A stretch of 64,000 nt of DNA from Amphritea atlantica (lineage in GTDB: Bacteria > Pseudomonadota > Gammaproteobacteria > Pseudomonadales > Balneatricaceae). The notes below the pieces were generated by a model. It had not been told where the DNA came from. It searched no databases and saw only the letters and a list, made by a program, of their open reading frames with translations. The translations under genes were made by a program, and so were the position numbers. Position 1 is the stretch's first letter. Each line of letters opens with the position of its first letter. This document shows positions 17,779 through 27,541 of this stretch, piece after piece. The stretch covers positions 99,012-163,011 of the forward strand of contig NZ_FOGB01000009.1 in assembly GCF_900111095.1 (NCBI RefSeq). Reading direction: 5' to 3'.

Positions 17779-17798
17779 AACAGTTCAGAGGGATGAAC
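17779..17798. repeat. Inverted repeat
   Basis: CAGTTCA, 6-base loop, TGAACTG in the gap between two minus-strand genes. There is no T-run, so this is not a typical terminator. Confidence 0.5.
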
Positions 17799-17874
17799 TG
17801 AATCCTGTTTTCTGAAAACCCCTTTGATAGCTGAAAGGCTTTTGTTGGCTATCGCTTTTCGCTTTTTCTAACAA

Positions 17875-17954
17875 GTCGCGAAGCGACGTTCTAGCGGCTA
17901 GCGAGCGGCGAAGCCGCGGTCTGGGTTATTCAGGGCCGTTCGCCCTGAATAACC
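17875..17954. repeat. Hairpin repeats (GNA-triloop family), cluster 1
   Basis: GTCGCGAAGCGAC (17875-17887) and GCGGCGAAGCCGC (17905-17917) are two members of the hairpin family that fills 47.6-57.4 kb, with the family flanks GTTCTAGC and CTAGCGAG between them. A separate 13-bp inverted repeat follows at 17924-17954 (GGTTATTCAGGGC / GCCCTGAATAACC), ending 7 bases before the end of the next minus-strand gene. Confidence 0.85.
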
Positions 17955-17960
17955 TTTTGT

Positions 17961-19064
17961 TCAAACAACCATATCGATCTGCTGCAATGTGCCGACCTCG
18001 CCGTTTTCACTGAAATAGACACCACTGTTTCTGACGGTGCCGTTGTGCTGATTGTCCTCCCCTTTGATATCAAAAGGGGTCGCGCTGGCCCCCAGATAGA
18101 TTGCACCGATATCCCGCTCTTTCAGCGTTTCCAGAGAGTCCGTATCCGCTGTTTTATTCCAGATCAGTAGCTGATCAAAGATTGAGTCGGCTTCGTCGAT
18201 ATAGCCATTACCATCCTCATCGTAGTCGGCCAGTTCGGCAAAGCCATCACCGGTGCGGGCGCCAAACAGCTCTAATCCATCATTGATGATGCCATCACTG
18301 TTGCGATCCAGCGCCAGCATGCCGCTGTTTCCGGTGAGATAACTGATCAGCTCTTTATCGCCATCGGCATCCAGATCGAACTCAAATTTGTCATTGCTGA
18401 GATCCGCATAGTTACCTTCAAAATTGAGGATTAGCGGGTCTGTGAATACTAACTCCTGAGTCTCTTTATATTCCCGGGTAGCACTATAACTACGCTCCAT
18501 CTCCAGACTGAGATTAAAGTCAATTGACTGGCCATCAGCGGTGTTTACGGTGCCGCAGCTGTTGAAGCGGGTGCACTCATACTCTTCAACCGTTTCGCTG
18601 ACATTGAGCTGCAACCTTAACATCCGGGGCTTTAGCTCGACAGAGGGGCTATCCCCGGATAGCTCTGCAAACCTGAACGCTGCGGAATCCATCTGTGATA
18701 AAGGCTGCGGCAAAAGCTGAGGCAGAGGCTGTGACGGAAAGTCAGGCTGAATCGCCTTTAGCAGACTTTGCCAGAGCCGTGCCTGAGTAATATTCTCCTG
18801 GTTCTGATAATCATCACCCTCCACTGTCTGAAAAAAACCACGAAAGGGGTTTATCGGTGATGCTGATCCGAACGACAACCGGTTCGCTGAGTCCGTGTCC
18901 GTTGCTGCTCCGTCTCCTACCATCTGCGACCGGGCTATCAGCGCTTCCAGTTGTGCAACAAACTGGCTGCCCTGCCCTCTGTCATCCAGACTGCGGGTAA
19001 TCCCCCGGAACTCTGATTTCTCATGTTCAACACTCATGTTTATATAACTACTGTTTATAATCAT
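17961..19064 (-). CDS. EF-hand-like calcium-binding protein
   Basis: 367 residues, no signal peptide. The N-terminal 130 residues are Gln/Ser/Pro-rich and look disordered; two Cys stand near 165-172 (ECTRFNSCG). From about residue 230 on there is a run of Asp-rich loops of EF-hand type: FDLDADGDKE, LDRNSDGIIND and DYDEDGNGYIDEAD. Proteins of this build occur in marine gammaproteobacteria, but I know no proven role; secretion by a type I system or cytoplasmic calcium sensing are both open. AAGGAG lies 8 bases before the ATG at 19064, which fixes the start. Confidence 0.7.
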   Translation of the reverse strand: MIINSSYINMSVEHEKSEFRGITRSLDDRGQGSQFVAQLEALIARSQMVGDGAATDTDSANRLSFGSASPINPFRGFFQTVEGDDYQNQENITQARLWQSLLKAIQPDFPSQPLPQLLPQPLSQMDSAAFRFAELSGDSPSVELKPRMLRLQLNVSETVEEYECTRFNSCGTVNTADGQSIDFNLSLEMERSYSATREYKETQELVFTDPLILNFEGNYADLSNDKFEFDLDADGDKELISYLTGNSGMLALDRNSDGIINDGLELFGARTGDGFAELADYDEDGNGYIDEADSIFDQLLIWNKTADTDSLETLKERDIGAIYLGASATPFDIKGEDNQHNGTVRNSGVYFSENGEVGTLQQIDMVV

Positions 19065-19615
19065 GCTCTTACTCCTTTTTCAGGCAATAAAACCCCGGGC
19101 CGCCTATTTTAAACAGGCAGTTATCCATTTCTTCAGGGCGCAAAAAACCCGCTCAGGCATTCAGCCAAGCTGTCAATCACGGGCATCATTGAATGAGGAA
19201 CAGAGTTGCCGCTATAGCTCTGATTTTTTGGCCACAGCCAACCCTACCGGACAGATAATCCAGTAAACGGTTTCTCCTCAGACAAACGCTGTTGGTTAAG
19301 AATTCACAATTGTTTTATTTCGCCGATAGTTCCCCCCCACCTATAACTATCTGAAACTCAAGCTGTTATTAGCCAATAGCCCAGCCGCAGCAGACACTCG
19401 CTGGCCGTCAGACTGTTCATTTCAGCCATAACAAAACAGCGTTTCAGTCGTTACCTGTTAATTCAGTAACCTTAGCAACAGCAAGAAACGGGCCCGATCA
19501 ATACCAAGAGACACAGGGAGAAAACAAAATGGGGATAACTCAGGAAAAGAGGTCGGTAACATTCAGATAACGATGCCTGTGAAAGGATCTGTTATGAAGG
19601 ATATGAGGTTAAATG
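19065..19615. other. Gene-free stretch
   Basis: About 550 bases with no convincing coding sequence. The only notable points are a C-run (19330-19337) and an AT-rich segment before it. It should contain the promoter of the EF-hand-like gene; I could not assign one. Confidence 0.5.
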
Positions 19616-19641
19616 AAAAAGCGCCCTGAGCGGACGCTTTT
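19616..19641 (-). terminator. Terminator of the hydroxyacyl-CoA dehydrogenase gene
   Basis: On the minus strand AAAGCG pairs with CGCTTT around an inner CC/GG stem with one bulge, followed by TTTTT. It lies 24 bases beyond the stop at 19665. Confidence 0.7.
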
Positions 19642-19664
19642 ATCAAGCCAGCAACCTTTAGCGT

Positions 19665-20519
19665 TCAGCTGTCATACTGATAAAAACCGCGTCCACTCTT
19701 GCGGCCCAGATAGCCGGCATCGACCATCTGTACCAGCAGCGGACAGGGGCGGTATTTAGAATCTTTGAAGTTATCGTAGAGCACTTCCATAATGCTCAGA
19801 CAGGTATCCAGACCGATCAGATCTGCCAGCGCCAGCGGCCCCATCGGGTGGCTCATACCGAGCTTCATCACGGTATCGATCTCTTCCGCTGACGCCAGGT
19901 TTTCATAGCGACAGAACACCGCTTCGTTGATCATCGGCATCAGAATGCGGTTGGAGACAAACCCCGGCGCATCATTCACATCCACCGGAACTTTAGCCAT
20001 ATCCAGCGACAGCTGTTTAACCGCATCAAACACGGCATCATCGGTTTGCAGGGCGCGGATAATCTCCACCAGCTGCATCATCGGTACCGGGTTCATAAAG
20101 TGCATGCCGATCACTTTACCGGGACGGGAGGTGACCGCCGCTAACCGGGTGATGGAGATCGATGAGGTATTGGTGGCCAGAATTGCATCGGGTTTGCAGA
20201 CTTCATCGAGTTTGCGGAAGATGTTTTTCTTAATCTCTTCATCTTCACTGGCCGCTTCGACTACGATATCCGCCGCAGCCATCGCGGCCATATCGGTGGT
20301 TTGCCGGATGCGCGCCAGCGCCTGATCTGCGTCGCTCTGCGTCAGTTTTTCTTTCTTTACCATCCGCGCCAGACTGGCACTGATAGCCCCAACACCCCGC
20401 GTCAGCGCTGCATCATTGAGATCATAAAGTATCACATCAAAACCGGAGACTGCCGCCACCTGAGCGATACCACCGCCCATCTGACCTGCACCCACCACTC
20501 CAAAGCTATTAATCGTCAT
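19665..20519 (-). CDS. 3-hydroxybutyryl-CoA dehydrogenase
   Basis: 284 residues. An N-terminal NAD-binding GAGQMGGGIAQ (about 8-18), the catalytic His in GMHFMNPVP (about 135-143) and the C-terminal FVSNRILMPMINEA with PMGPLALADLIGLD identify the short (single-function) 3-hydroxyacyl-CoA dehydrogenase, Hbd/PaaH type. It oxidises 3-hydroxybutyryl-CoA (or 3-hydroxyadipyl-CoA) to the 3-keto form with NAD. No other beta-oxidation or phenylacetate genes are near, so the pathway stays open. The promoter region holds the shared TTATTGACCGATAA element. Confidence 0.93.
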   Translation of the reverse strand: MTINSFGVVGAGQMGGGIAQVAAVSGFDVILYDLNDAALTRGVGAISASLARMVKKEKLTQSDADQALARIRQTTDMAAMAAADIVVEAASEDEEIKKNIFRKLDEVCKPDAILATNTSSISITRLAAVTSRPGKVIGMHFMNPVPMMQLVEIIRALQTDDAVFDAVKQLSLDMAKVPVDVNDAPGFVSNRILMPMINEAVFCRYENLASAEEIDTVMKLGMSHPMGPLALADLIGLDTCLSIMEVLYDNFKDSKYRPCPLLVQMVDAGYLGRKSGRGFYQYDS

Positions 20520-20556
20520 TTCAGCTAATCCTCTTCAAATCAGACGACAGTGTTCC

Positions 20557-20571
20557 ATTATTGACCGATAA
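20557..20571. promoter_or_regulatory. Candidate operator, copy 2 of a shared 15-mer
   Basis: ATTATTGACCGATAA, identical to 10995-11009. It ends 38 bases upstream of the dehydrogenase start, within reach of its promoter. Confidence 0.4.
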
Positions 20572-20628
20572 ATTCAACAAAAAATACGGGTATACCCTTA
20601 CATCACTTTCGCCTGCTCCAGACACAAT

Positions 20629-20650
20629 AAAACCGGCCTGAGCCGGTTTT
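20629..20650. terminator. Terminator of the upp-uraA operon
   Basis: AAAACCGGC, loop CTGA, GCCGGTTTT; 28 bases beyond the uraA stop on the minus strand, with T-runs on both strands formed by the stem ends. Confidence 0.85.
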
Positions 20651-20677
20651 AGTCAATATCGTTAAAGTCCAGATCGG

Positions 20678-21985
20678 TTATTTGGCGTGATCGACCAGAT
20701 CATCCACCACTGCCTGCTCTTCATGCAGATCATAAGCGGGTTTAACCCCCGGCAGTAACAGGTTCAGTACTATCGCAACCACGCCACACAGACTGACACC
20801 CTGCATTTTGAATTCACCACTGCCAATCATCATGCCACCGATACCAAATACCAGGGTGGTAGCAACGATCACTAAGTTGCGCTGTTCCGCCAGATCTACT
20901 TTCGCTTTGATCAGGGTATTCAGACCCACTGCAGCAATTGAACCGAACAGCAGAATAAGAATCCCTCCCATCACCGGTGCAGGAATGGTTTGCAACAGAA
21001 TGCCAAACTTGGCCACAAACGCCAGCAGAATCGCAAACACCGCCGCCCATACCATGATCATCGGATTAAAGGAGCGGGTCAGCATCACCGCACCGGTAAC
21101 CTCAGAATAGGTTGTATTCGGTGGGCCGCCAAATAGCGCAGCAGCAGAGGTCGCCAGACCATCACCGAACAGGGTGCGGTGCAGGCCGGGCTTTTTAATG
21201 TAGTCTTTGCCAGTGACATGACCAATCGCCAACACATCACCCACATGTTCGACCGCAGGGGCGATGGCCACCGGCACCATGAACAAAATTGCCTGCCAGT
21301 TGAGCTCGGGGAAAACAAAAGAGGGAACAGCAATAAACGCAGTATCGGCGATAATCTGATAGTTCACCATGCCGTAAAAGTTGGCGATGATATAACCCAC
21401 CACGACCCCAGCCATAATCGGCAACAGACGAAAGATCCCTTTGCCGAACGTTGCGACCATCAATGTTGTCAGCAGCGCCGACATCGATACAACCATCGAA
21501 TCGAGGTAAGGGAACAGCTCAACACTGCCATCCCCGGCTTTACCCATCGCCATATTTACGGCAACGGGTGCCAGACCGAGACCGATCACCATAATCACCG
21601 GACCGACCACCACCGGAGGCAGCAACCGGTGGAGGAAACCCACACCGCGCAGTTTCACCCCCAGTGCCAGCAGCATATACACCAGTCCGGCACAGAACAG
21701 CGCTCCCAGGGTCGCCGGCATGCCCCAGGTTTGGGTGCTGTAAATAATCGGCGCGATAAAAGCAAAGGAGGACGCCAGAAACACCGGCACCTGCCGTCGG
21801 GTGACAAACTGGAACAACAGGGTGCCAACACCTGCAGTAAACAGGGCGACGCTTGGGTCCATGCCGGTGAGCAGCGGCATCAGTACCAGCGCACCAAAGG
21901 CAACAAACAGCATCTGAGAACCCGCCAGAACGGTTCGCCATACCGGTTCGGTGCCGTCCAGAACCTCATTCATATCTGACATCAT
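20678..21985 (-). CDS. uraA: Uracil:cation symporter UraA
   Basis: 435 residues with about 14 membrane segments, NCS2 (nucleobase-ascorbate transporter) family. The motifs AIAPAVEHVGDVLAIGHVTGKDY and the following GPPNTTYSEVTGAV, which hold the substrate-binding Glu residues, are intact. It imports uracil with protons across the inner membrane. The start lies 7 bases after the upp stop, so the two form an operon: uptake plus conversion to UMP. Confidence 0.95.
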   Translation of the reverse strand: MMSDMNEVLDGTEPVWRTVLAGSQMLFVAFGALVLMPLLTGMDPSVALFTAGVGTLLFQFVTRRQVPVFLASSFAFIAPIIYSTQTWGMPATLGALFCAGLVYMLLALGVKLRGVGFLHRLLPPVVVGPVIMVIGLGLAPVAVNMAMGKAGDGSVELFPYLDSMVVSMSALLTTLMVATFGKGIFRLLPIMAGVVVGYIIANFYGMVNYQIIADTAFIAVPSFVFPELNWQAILFMVPVAIAPAVEHVGDVLAIGHVTGKDYIKKPGLHRTLFGDGLATSAAALFGGPPNTTYSEVTGAVMLTRSFNPMIMVWAAVFAILLAFVAKFGILLQTIPAPVMGGILILLFGSIAAVGLNTLIKAKVDLAEQRNLVIVATTLVFGIGGMMIGSGEFKMQGVSLCGVVAIVLNLLLPGVKPAYDLHEEQAVVDDLVDHAK

Positions 21986-21992
21986 CTACCCC

Positions 21993-22619
21993 TTATTTAG
22001 TGCCAAAGATCTTATCGCCGGCATCACCCAGCCCCGGAATGATATAGCCATTCTCATTGAGATGGCTATCGACCGCTGCAGCATACAACTCAACATCGGG
22101 ATGCGCCTCATTGACCGCTTTGATCCCTTCAGGGGCAGCCACCAGCACCAGCGCCTTAATATCATTACAGCCGGATTTTTTTAACATATCGATGGTAGCA
22201 TTCATTGACCCCCCGGTGGCCAGCATCGGATCGATCACCAGCGCCAGACGCTCTTCCATATCACTGGTCAGCCGTTCAAAATAGGTCACTGGCTCCAGTG
22301 TCTCTTCATCACGATACAGCCCCACCACACTGATCTTGGCGCTGGGAATCAGATCAAGCACGCCGTCCAGCATGCCGATGCCGGCACGCAAAATCGGCAC
22401 CACCGTCACCTTTTTGCCCTTGATCTGCTCACCGGTCATCTCACCGCACCAGCCCTCAAACTGATAGACTTCAGTTTTCAGATCCTTAGTTGCTTCATAG
22501 GTCAGCAGCGCGCCAACCTCTGCCGCCAGTTGCCGGAATGCCCGGGTGCTGATATCAGCAGCCCGCATCAGGCTGATTTTGTGTTTTACTAAAGGGTGGT
22601 TGATCTCATGAATCTGCAT
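21993..22619 (-). CDS. upp: Uracil phosphoribosyltransferase
   Basis: 208 residues. The PRPP-binding motif reads [17 protein letters not shown] (about 127-143) and the uracil-binding C-terminus [18 protein letters not shown] is intact. It makes UMP from uracil and PRPP in pyrimidine salvage. First gene of upp-uraA. The length equals that of the E. coli enzyme. Confidence 0.97.
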   Translation of the reverse strand: MQIHEINHPLVKHKISLMRAADISTRAFRQLAAEVGALLTYEATKDLKTEVYQFEGWCGEMTGEQIKGKKVTVVPILRAGIGMLDGVLDLIPSAKISVVGLYRDEETLEPVTYFERLTSDMEERLALVIDPMLATGGSMNATIDMLKKSGCNDIKALVLVAAPEGIKAVNEAHPDVELYAAAVDSHLNENGYIIPGLGDAGDKIFGTK

Positions 22620-22820
22620 CAGGGAATCTCTCTTAAAGCACCGGTGAACTGAAGCCTCAACCGTTGGCAGCTCACTAATACCTTGTTGCTGATAGCTGCC
22701 AGCGGACTAAGCCCTAAAATTTAAAACATGATACCCCGAGCTAGGCAGAAAGTCTTAGACCAGAGTCAGAAAAATCGATCCGCTGATACGGTCTTGCATC
22801 TCCCGCTACAAACCAAAAAA

Positions 22821-22841
22821 AACGCACTTCAAAAGTGCGTT
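22821..22841 (-). terminator. Terminator downstream of the ParA gene
   Basis: AACGCACTT, loop CAA, AAGTGCGTT. On the minus strand it is followed by a run of T (complement of 22814-22820), about 70 bases after the parA-like stop. Confidence 0.85.
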
Positions 22842-22913
22842 TCAGATGTAATAGCCGAATCACACTGTCGGTAAACTGCCAGTGAGATTCGAATACTCAG
22901 ATGCCTGACCCGG

Positions 22914-23678
22914 TTAGCCATGCAATTCGTCATACAGCGCCAGATATTCCAGTGTCAGCTTATGCTTTGGCGCAAAGTAGATCAGCGGCATACACTCATT
23001 ATGCGACTCTTTCATCTTCACAGACGATGAAATCTTAGCGTCCAAAACCGGCAAATCATCCGCTTTCAGGGTCTCGACGATGGTTTTCGAAGCGTTGGCA
23101 CGGGGCTGGTACTGATTCACCACGATCCCTTCGATAGCCAGTTTGTCATTATGGTCCTGCTGGGTTTCCTGCACGTTATACATCAGGCTGTAGAGCGCCT
23201 GGCGTGAAAACTCATCACAGTCGAATGGAATCAGGCAGCTATCCGCGGTACAGAGTGCTGAGAGGGTGTAAAAGTTAAATGCCGGAGGGGTATCAATATA
23301 GATCGCATCATATTGATCCAGATTGAGCAACGCATCGCGCAACTTGTAGATCTTGTGCTTCGCTTCCAGCTTGGCGTGCAGATCACCCAGCTCAGGGCTG
23401 GAAGGCAACAGGTCGAGGTTTTCATACACGGTGGGGTGGATGAAATCGGTAATCTCTTTGGGACGCACCTGAAAGCTCAGAGTCTGTTCAAAAAAATCTT
23501 TAATATCACCCACGGTATCGTTAACAAGGTCGCCCAGCAGATAGTGGCTGGTATTACATTGCGGATCGAGATCAACCACCAGCGTCCGATTACCCCTGCT
23601 GGCGCTGATCGCCGCCAGGTTGGTACTGATACTGGACTTACCTACACCACCTTTCTGATTAAAGACAACTCGGATCAT
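22914..23678 (-). CDS. Orphan ParA-family ATPase
   Basis: 254 residues. A deviant Walker A KGGVGKSSISTNLA (about 9-22), Walker A' VVDLDPQCN and Walker B IYIDTPPAFNFYTL are those of the ParA/Soj/MinD superfamily. Members position DNA or protein complexes inside the cell by ATP-dependent dimerisation. There is no parB, parS-like repeat or chemotaxis gene next to it, so this is not the chromosomal segregation pair and its cargo is unknown. Single gene with its own terminator. Confidence 0.88.
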   Translation of the reverse strand: MIRVVFNQKGGVGKSSISTNLAAISASRGNRTLVVDLDPQCNTSHYLLGDLVNDTVGDIKDFFEQTLSFQVRPKEITDFIHPTVYENLDLLPSSPELGDLHAKLEAKHKIYKLRDALLNLDQYDAIYIDTPPAFNFYTLSALCTADSCLIPFDCDEFSRQALYSLMYNVQETQQDHNDKLAIEGIVVNQYQPRANASKTIVETLKADDLPVLDAKISSSVKMKESHNECMPLIYFAPKHKLTLEYLALYDELHG

Positions 23679-23739
23679 ACAATTTCCTTTGAGGTATGCA
23701 CTTACAGCAAGCTGTTAAGATAAAAATATCGGAATAGCA

Positions 23740-24783
23740 TCAACCCTGTTCTAACAGAGTACGCAGATCGATAATGGCAGCGTTTGCCCGGGATATATAG
23801 GAAGCCATCACCAGCGAGTGATTTGCCAGCAAACCAAACTCATTGCCGTTCATAATCATGGGACTCCAGACGGTTCCCTGAGTCGCTTCCAGCTCGCGGA
23901 TAATCTGCCGCAGACTGATCAGGGCATTTTTCTTCTCCAGAGCATCGGCGAAGTCAACTTCAACCGCCTGCAGCAGATGGATCAGCGCCCAGGCGGTTCC
24001 GCGGGCTTCATAAAATACATCATCGATCTCCAGCCAGCCGGTTTTTACTTCCAGCTCGGCGGCGTTATCGGTGGACTGTCGCGCAGTCGATTCACCAGCC
24101 AGATCAGTATTCACCCGCTTCTGGCCAACACTGGCACTGAGTCGCTGAGACAGACTGCCCAGCCGGGTCGACACATCCGCCAACCAGCCTCGCAGATTAT
24201 CGGCCCGGGCATAAAACTGAGCGTTCTGCTGGGTCGGATCGGACAAACGGGCTTCATAGGCGCGCAGGTATTTCAGCGCCTTCTTGTACTCGCCTTCACT
24301 AGAGGGCAGCAACCAGCTGTTATTGTCAAAGTGCAGCAGCGGCTCTGCCTCTTTCAGATCGACGTCTTCGGTCGACTGCGATTGCGAACGGCTGAAGTCT
24401 TTGCGCATCGCCCGGGACATATCCCGCGCCTGCACCAGCACACCGAACTCCCAATTAGGAATATTGTCCAGCCAGACCCCGGGAGGGGTGCGATCATTGG
24501 AGAGATAACCTCCGGGCTTTTGCAGCAGGGTTTCAGTAATTCTGATCAGCGTTGACACCGTTGCTGAACCGACAATCTCCTGTTCCGCCCCCTGAGCGGT
24601 CTGCACCATCACCGGCTTAACTTCAAAAGGATCGGGTTCCTGACTCCACCAGATTCCCAGTCCCAGACTGACCAACAGATAGAGCCCCAGCAAAATTAAA
24701 ACAGGCCGCAGAAGCTTCACCCGTCCTGTTGCTGCTGTCAGTTTGTCCCAGAATGTGAACCACAACCGCTGTAACATTTCCAT
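23740..24783 (-). CDS. DUF2333 family membrane protein
   Basis: 347 residues from the ATG at 24783, chosen for the AAAGGA 8 bases upstream; the frame stays open for another 22 codons. One membrane helix near the N-terminus (about 28-45) is followed by a large periplasmic part with the DUF2333 signature GGYLSNDRTPPGVWLDNIPNWEFG. The C-terminal part is helical. The function is unknown; the family is common in marine gammaproteobacteria. It lies 61 bases upstream of the ParA gene in the same direction. Confidence 0.85.
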   Translation of the reverse strand: MEMLQRLWFTFWDKLTAATGRVKLLRPVLILLGLYLLVSLGLGIWWSQEPDPFEVKPVMVQTAQGAEQEIVGSATVSTLIRITETLLQKPGGYLSNDRTPPGVWLDNIPNWEFGVLVQARDMSRAMRKDFSRSQSQSTEDVDLKEAEPLLHFDNNSWLLPSSEGEYKKALKYLRAYEARLSDPTQQNAQFYARADNLRGWLADVSTRLGSLSQRLSASVGQKRVNTDLAGESTARQSTDNAAELEVKTGWLEIDDVFYEARGTAWALIHLLQAVEVDFADALEKKNALISLRQIIRELEATQGTVWSPMIMNGNEFGLLANHSLVMASYISRANAAIIDLRTLLEQG

Positions 24784-25144
24784 GGTATATCCTTTAACGA
24801 AAAAGCGCTTATTGCACCGCAATATGTCCGATTTGTAACGGCGGGTCAATGCTGACCGCTGTGTAAATAGTTGATCATTATAGTATCACTGATAAGACTC
24901 AATTTATGCAGGACGCAGAATAAAGCCAGAAGACACTGAAAAGATCGTCCTAATCGCCCCAGCAACACCTCTGAACAACAGAGAGTGAAAGCCAACTATG
25001 ATCAGAAAGCATACAGAACGTCGGGAAAACTGATGATAAAACACAATAAGTAGCAAAGCTGTTTACACTGTTTCGCTTTTCCGGCAAACTACCCTACTTT
25101 TATACCCATCGGACGCGATCCTGCGTCATATAGGCAAAATTTTC
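24784..25144. other. Divergent gap before aroQ
   Basis: 361 bases between divergent genes, AT-rich, without a reading frame that looks real. It must carry the promoters of both sides; I could not assign boxes with confidence. Confidence 0.5.
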
Positions 25145-25588
25145 ATGGCTAAGTTACTGCTTCTTAACGGTCCAAACCTGAATCTGCTCGGCACGCGCGA
25201 GCCGGACGTCTACGGTGCCGATACTCTGCAGGACATTAACCAGCGCCTAACTACCCTGGCTCTGCAGGCGGGTCACCAGCTTGAGTGCCTGCAAAGCAAT
25301 GCCGAACATGTGCTCGTTGAACGAATTCATCAGGCCCGTGTCGAACAGGTGGATTTTATACTGATCAATCCAGCCGCCTTTACTCACACCAGCGTTGCTC
25401 TGCGTGATGCGCTTCTGGGCGTAGCGATCCCTTTTATAGAGATCCACATCTCCAATGTGCACGCCCGTGAAACGTTTCGTCACCACTCCTATCTGTCGGA
25501 TGTGGCGGTGGGTGTTATCTGCGGCCTGGGCGTCCAGGGTTATGAATTTGCATTACAGTCCGCTATTAGCCGGATTGAAAAACCTTAA
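25145..25588 (+). CDS. aroQ: 3-dehydroquinate dehydratase, type II
   Basis: 147 residues. [17 protein letters not shown] at the N-terminus carries the active-site Tyr/Arg loop, [20 protein letters not shown] and [18 protein letters not shown] hold the catalytic His and phosphate-mimicking residues. It converts 3-dehydroquinate to 3-dehydroshikimate in aromatic amino acid synthesis. aroQ-accB-accC is a classic gammaproteobacterial order; accB starts 29 bases downstream. Confidence 0.97.
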   Translation: MAKLLLLNGPNLNLLGTREPDVYGADTLQDINQRLTTLALQAGHQLECLQSNAEHVLVERIHQARVEQVDFILINPAAFTHTSVALRDALLGVAIPFIEIHISNVHARETFRHHSYLSDVAVGVICGLGVQGYEFALQSAISRIEKP

Positions 25589-25617
25589 CATCTGAATTTA
25601 TAGAGAATTTCATTCGT

Positions 25618-26070
25618 ATGGATATTCGCAAAGTAAAAAAACTGATTGAGCTGCTGGAAGAATCAAACATCAACGAGATTGAGATTCATGAAGGTGAAGA
25701 ATCCGTTCGCATCAGCCGCGGCTCAACCGTTGTTGCTGCACCTGCACCTGTTGCAGCTGCTCCAGCACCGGTTGCAGCTCCAGTCGCTGCGCCCGCGCCT
25801 GCCGCTGCACCAGCTGAAGCGGCACCAGCACACAACGGTCACGCGGTTTTGTCTCCGATGGTCGGTACCTTCTACCGCGCTCCATCGCCAAGCTCAGCCT
25901 CTTTTGTAGAAGTAGGCCAGAGCGTTAAAGAGGGCGACCCAATCTGCATCGTAGAGGCGATGAAGATGATGAATCAGATCGAAGCAGACAAATCCGGTGT
26001 GGTCGAAGCGATATTGGTAGAAGACGGCCAGCCAGTTGAGTTTGATCAGCCACTGGTAATCATCGTTTAA
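25618..26070 (+). CDS. accB: Biotin carboxyl carrier protein of acetyl-CoA carboxylase
   Basis: 150 residues. The N-terminal helical part (1-35) binds the carboxylase; an Ala/Pro-rich linker (about 40-75) follows, and the C-terminal biotinyl domain carries EAMKMMNQ with the biotinylated Lys at about 116. It shuttles carboxybiotin between AccC and AccAD in the first step of fatty acid synthesis. Operon aroQ-accB-accC. Confidence 0.97.
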   Translation: MDIRKVKKLIELLEESNINEIEIHEGEESVRISRGSTVVAAPAPVAAAPAPVAAPVAAPAPAAAPAEAAPAHNGHAVLSPMVGTFYRAPSPSSASFVEVGQSVKEGDPICIVEAMKMMNQIEADKSGVVEAILVEDGQPVEFDQPLVIIV

Positions 26071-26095
26071 GCTATCAACCAGACAGGTTTACAAC

Positions 26096-27439
26096 ATGCT
26101 AGAAAAAGTTGTTATTGCCAACCGGGGCGAAATCGCACTGCGAATTCTCCGGGCGTGTAAGGAACTGGGCATCAAAACGGTTGCGATTCACTCCACTGCG
26201 GACCGCGATCTGATGCATGTTCGCCTTGCTGACGAAGCCGTATGTATCGGACCACCTCCCTCTGCGCAAAGCTATCTGAACATCCCTGCTATCATCGCCG
26301 CTGCAGAAGTCACCGACGCTATGGGTATCCACCCTGGCTATGGATTCCTCGCTGAGAATGCTGATTTTGCAGAACGGGTGGAGAAGAGCGGCTTTGCCTT
26401 TATCGGCCCGAAAGCGGAAACCATCCGCATCATGGGTGATAAAGTAGCTGCTATCGAAGCGATGCAGAAAGCGGGCGTGCCAACCGTGCCCGGGTCTGAT
26501 GGTGAACTGCCGGAAGATGGCGACACCATTTTAGAGATCGCCCGCAGAATCGGTTATCCGGTCATTATTAAAGCAGCGGCCGGCGGCGGTGGTCGCGGTA
26601 TGCGTGTTGTCCACAGCGAAGCCAGCCTGCTGAACGCAGTGTATGTCACCAAATCAGAAGCCAAAGCGGCGTTTGGTGATGAAACCGTCTACATGGAGAA
26701 GTTTCTTGAAAACCCACGCCATGTTGAGGTTCAGGTTTTGTCTGATGGCCAGGGCAATGCGATCCATCTGTACGACCGTGACTGTTCAATGCAGCGTCGC
26801 CACCAGAAGGTTGTTGAGGAGGCGCCTGCGCCACACATCGACCCTGATGCACGGGCTAAGGTGCTGAAAAGCTGCGTGGATGCCTGTATTGCGATTAACT
26901 ATCGCGGTGCCGGAACCTTCGAGTTCCTCTACGAAGATGGTCATTTCTACTTTATCGAGATGAACACCCGGGTTCAGGTTGAACACCCGGTGTCGGAGAT
27001 GGTTACCGGTATAGATATTGTCAAAGAGCAGCTGCGTATCGCTTCGGGTATGCCTCTGTCCTTTAAACAGGAAGATGTAAAACTGCTGGGCCACTCCATT
27101 GAGTGCCGGATCAACGCTGAAGATCCGAAAACCTTTATGCCATGCCCCGGTACTGTTAACCACTTCCATGCACCAGGCGGCATCGGTGTACGGGTTGATT
27201 CTCACCTGTACAACGGTTACTCGGTTCCTCCACACTATGACTCGCTGATCGCTAAGCTGATCACCTATGGCGAGGATCGGGCCACCGCGCTGCGCAGAAT
27301 GGAGATCGCTCTGGATGAGATGGTGATCGAGGGGATCCGCTGCAACATCCCACTGCATCAGACTATCGTCCGCGATTCCAACTTTGCCAAAGGTGGCGTT
27401 AACATCCACTATCTGGAAAAGAAGCTGGGTCTGGACTGA
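26096..27439 (+). CDS. accC: Biotin carboxylase of acetyl-CoA carboxylase
   Basis: 447 residues, ATP-grasp enzyme. [17 protein letters not shown] at the start, the Gly-rich ATP loop [13 protein letters not shown], and the catalytic [18 protein letters not shown] are all intact. It carboxylates the biotin on AccB with bicarbonate and ATP. It starts 25 bases after accB and ends before a strong terminator. Confidence 0.98.
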   Translation: MLEKVVIANRGEIALRILRACKELGIKTVAIHSTADRDLMHVRLADEAVCIGPPPSAQSYLNIPAIIAAAEVTDAMGIHPGYGFLAENADFAERVEKSGFAFIGPKAETIRIMGDKVAAIEAMQKAGVPTVPGSDGELPEDGDTILEIARRIGYPVIIKAAAGGGGRGMRVVHSEASLLNAVYVTKSEAKAAFGDETVYMEKFLENPRHVEVQVLSDGQGNAIHLYDRDCSMQRRHQKVVEEAPAPHIDPDARAKVLKSCVDACIAINYRGAGTFEFLYEDGHFYFIEMNTRVQVEHPVSEMVTGIDIVKEQLRIASGMPLSFKQEDVKLLGHSIECRINAEDPKTFMPCPGTVNHFHAPGGIGVRVDSHLYNGYSVPPHYDSLIAKLITYGEDRATALRRMEIALDEMVIEGIRCNIPLHQTIVRDSNFAKGGVNIHYLEKKLGLD

Positions 27440-27456
27440 TCAGCCTGCTGCCTCAG

Positions 27457-27485
27457 AAAAAAGCCTCCCTTGGGAGGCTTTTTTT
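27457..27485 (+). terminator. Terminator of aroQ-accB-accC
   Basis: AAAAAAGCCTCCC / GGGAGGCTTTTTTT around a 2-base TT gap, 17 bases after the accC stop. Confidence 0.93.
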
Positions 27486-27541
27486 CGCTTGCTCCTCTTG
27501 CTATAAAGACTATATACACCAAAGGTTATAAGGAAAACGTC

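Noticed and set aside
21179-21979. 266-codon open frame antisense to uraA
   Set aside because: A His/Gln/Arg-rich translation typical of the reverse frame of a membrane protein gene; no ribosome-binding site.
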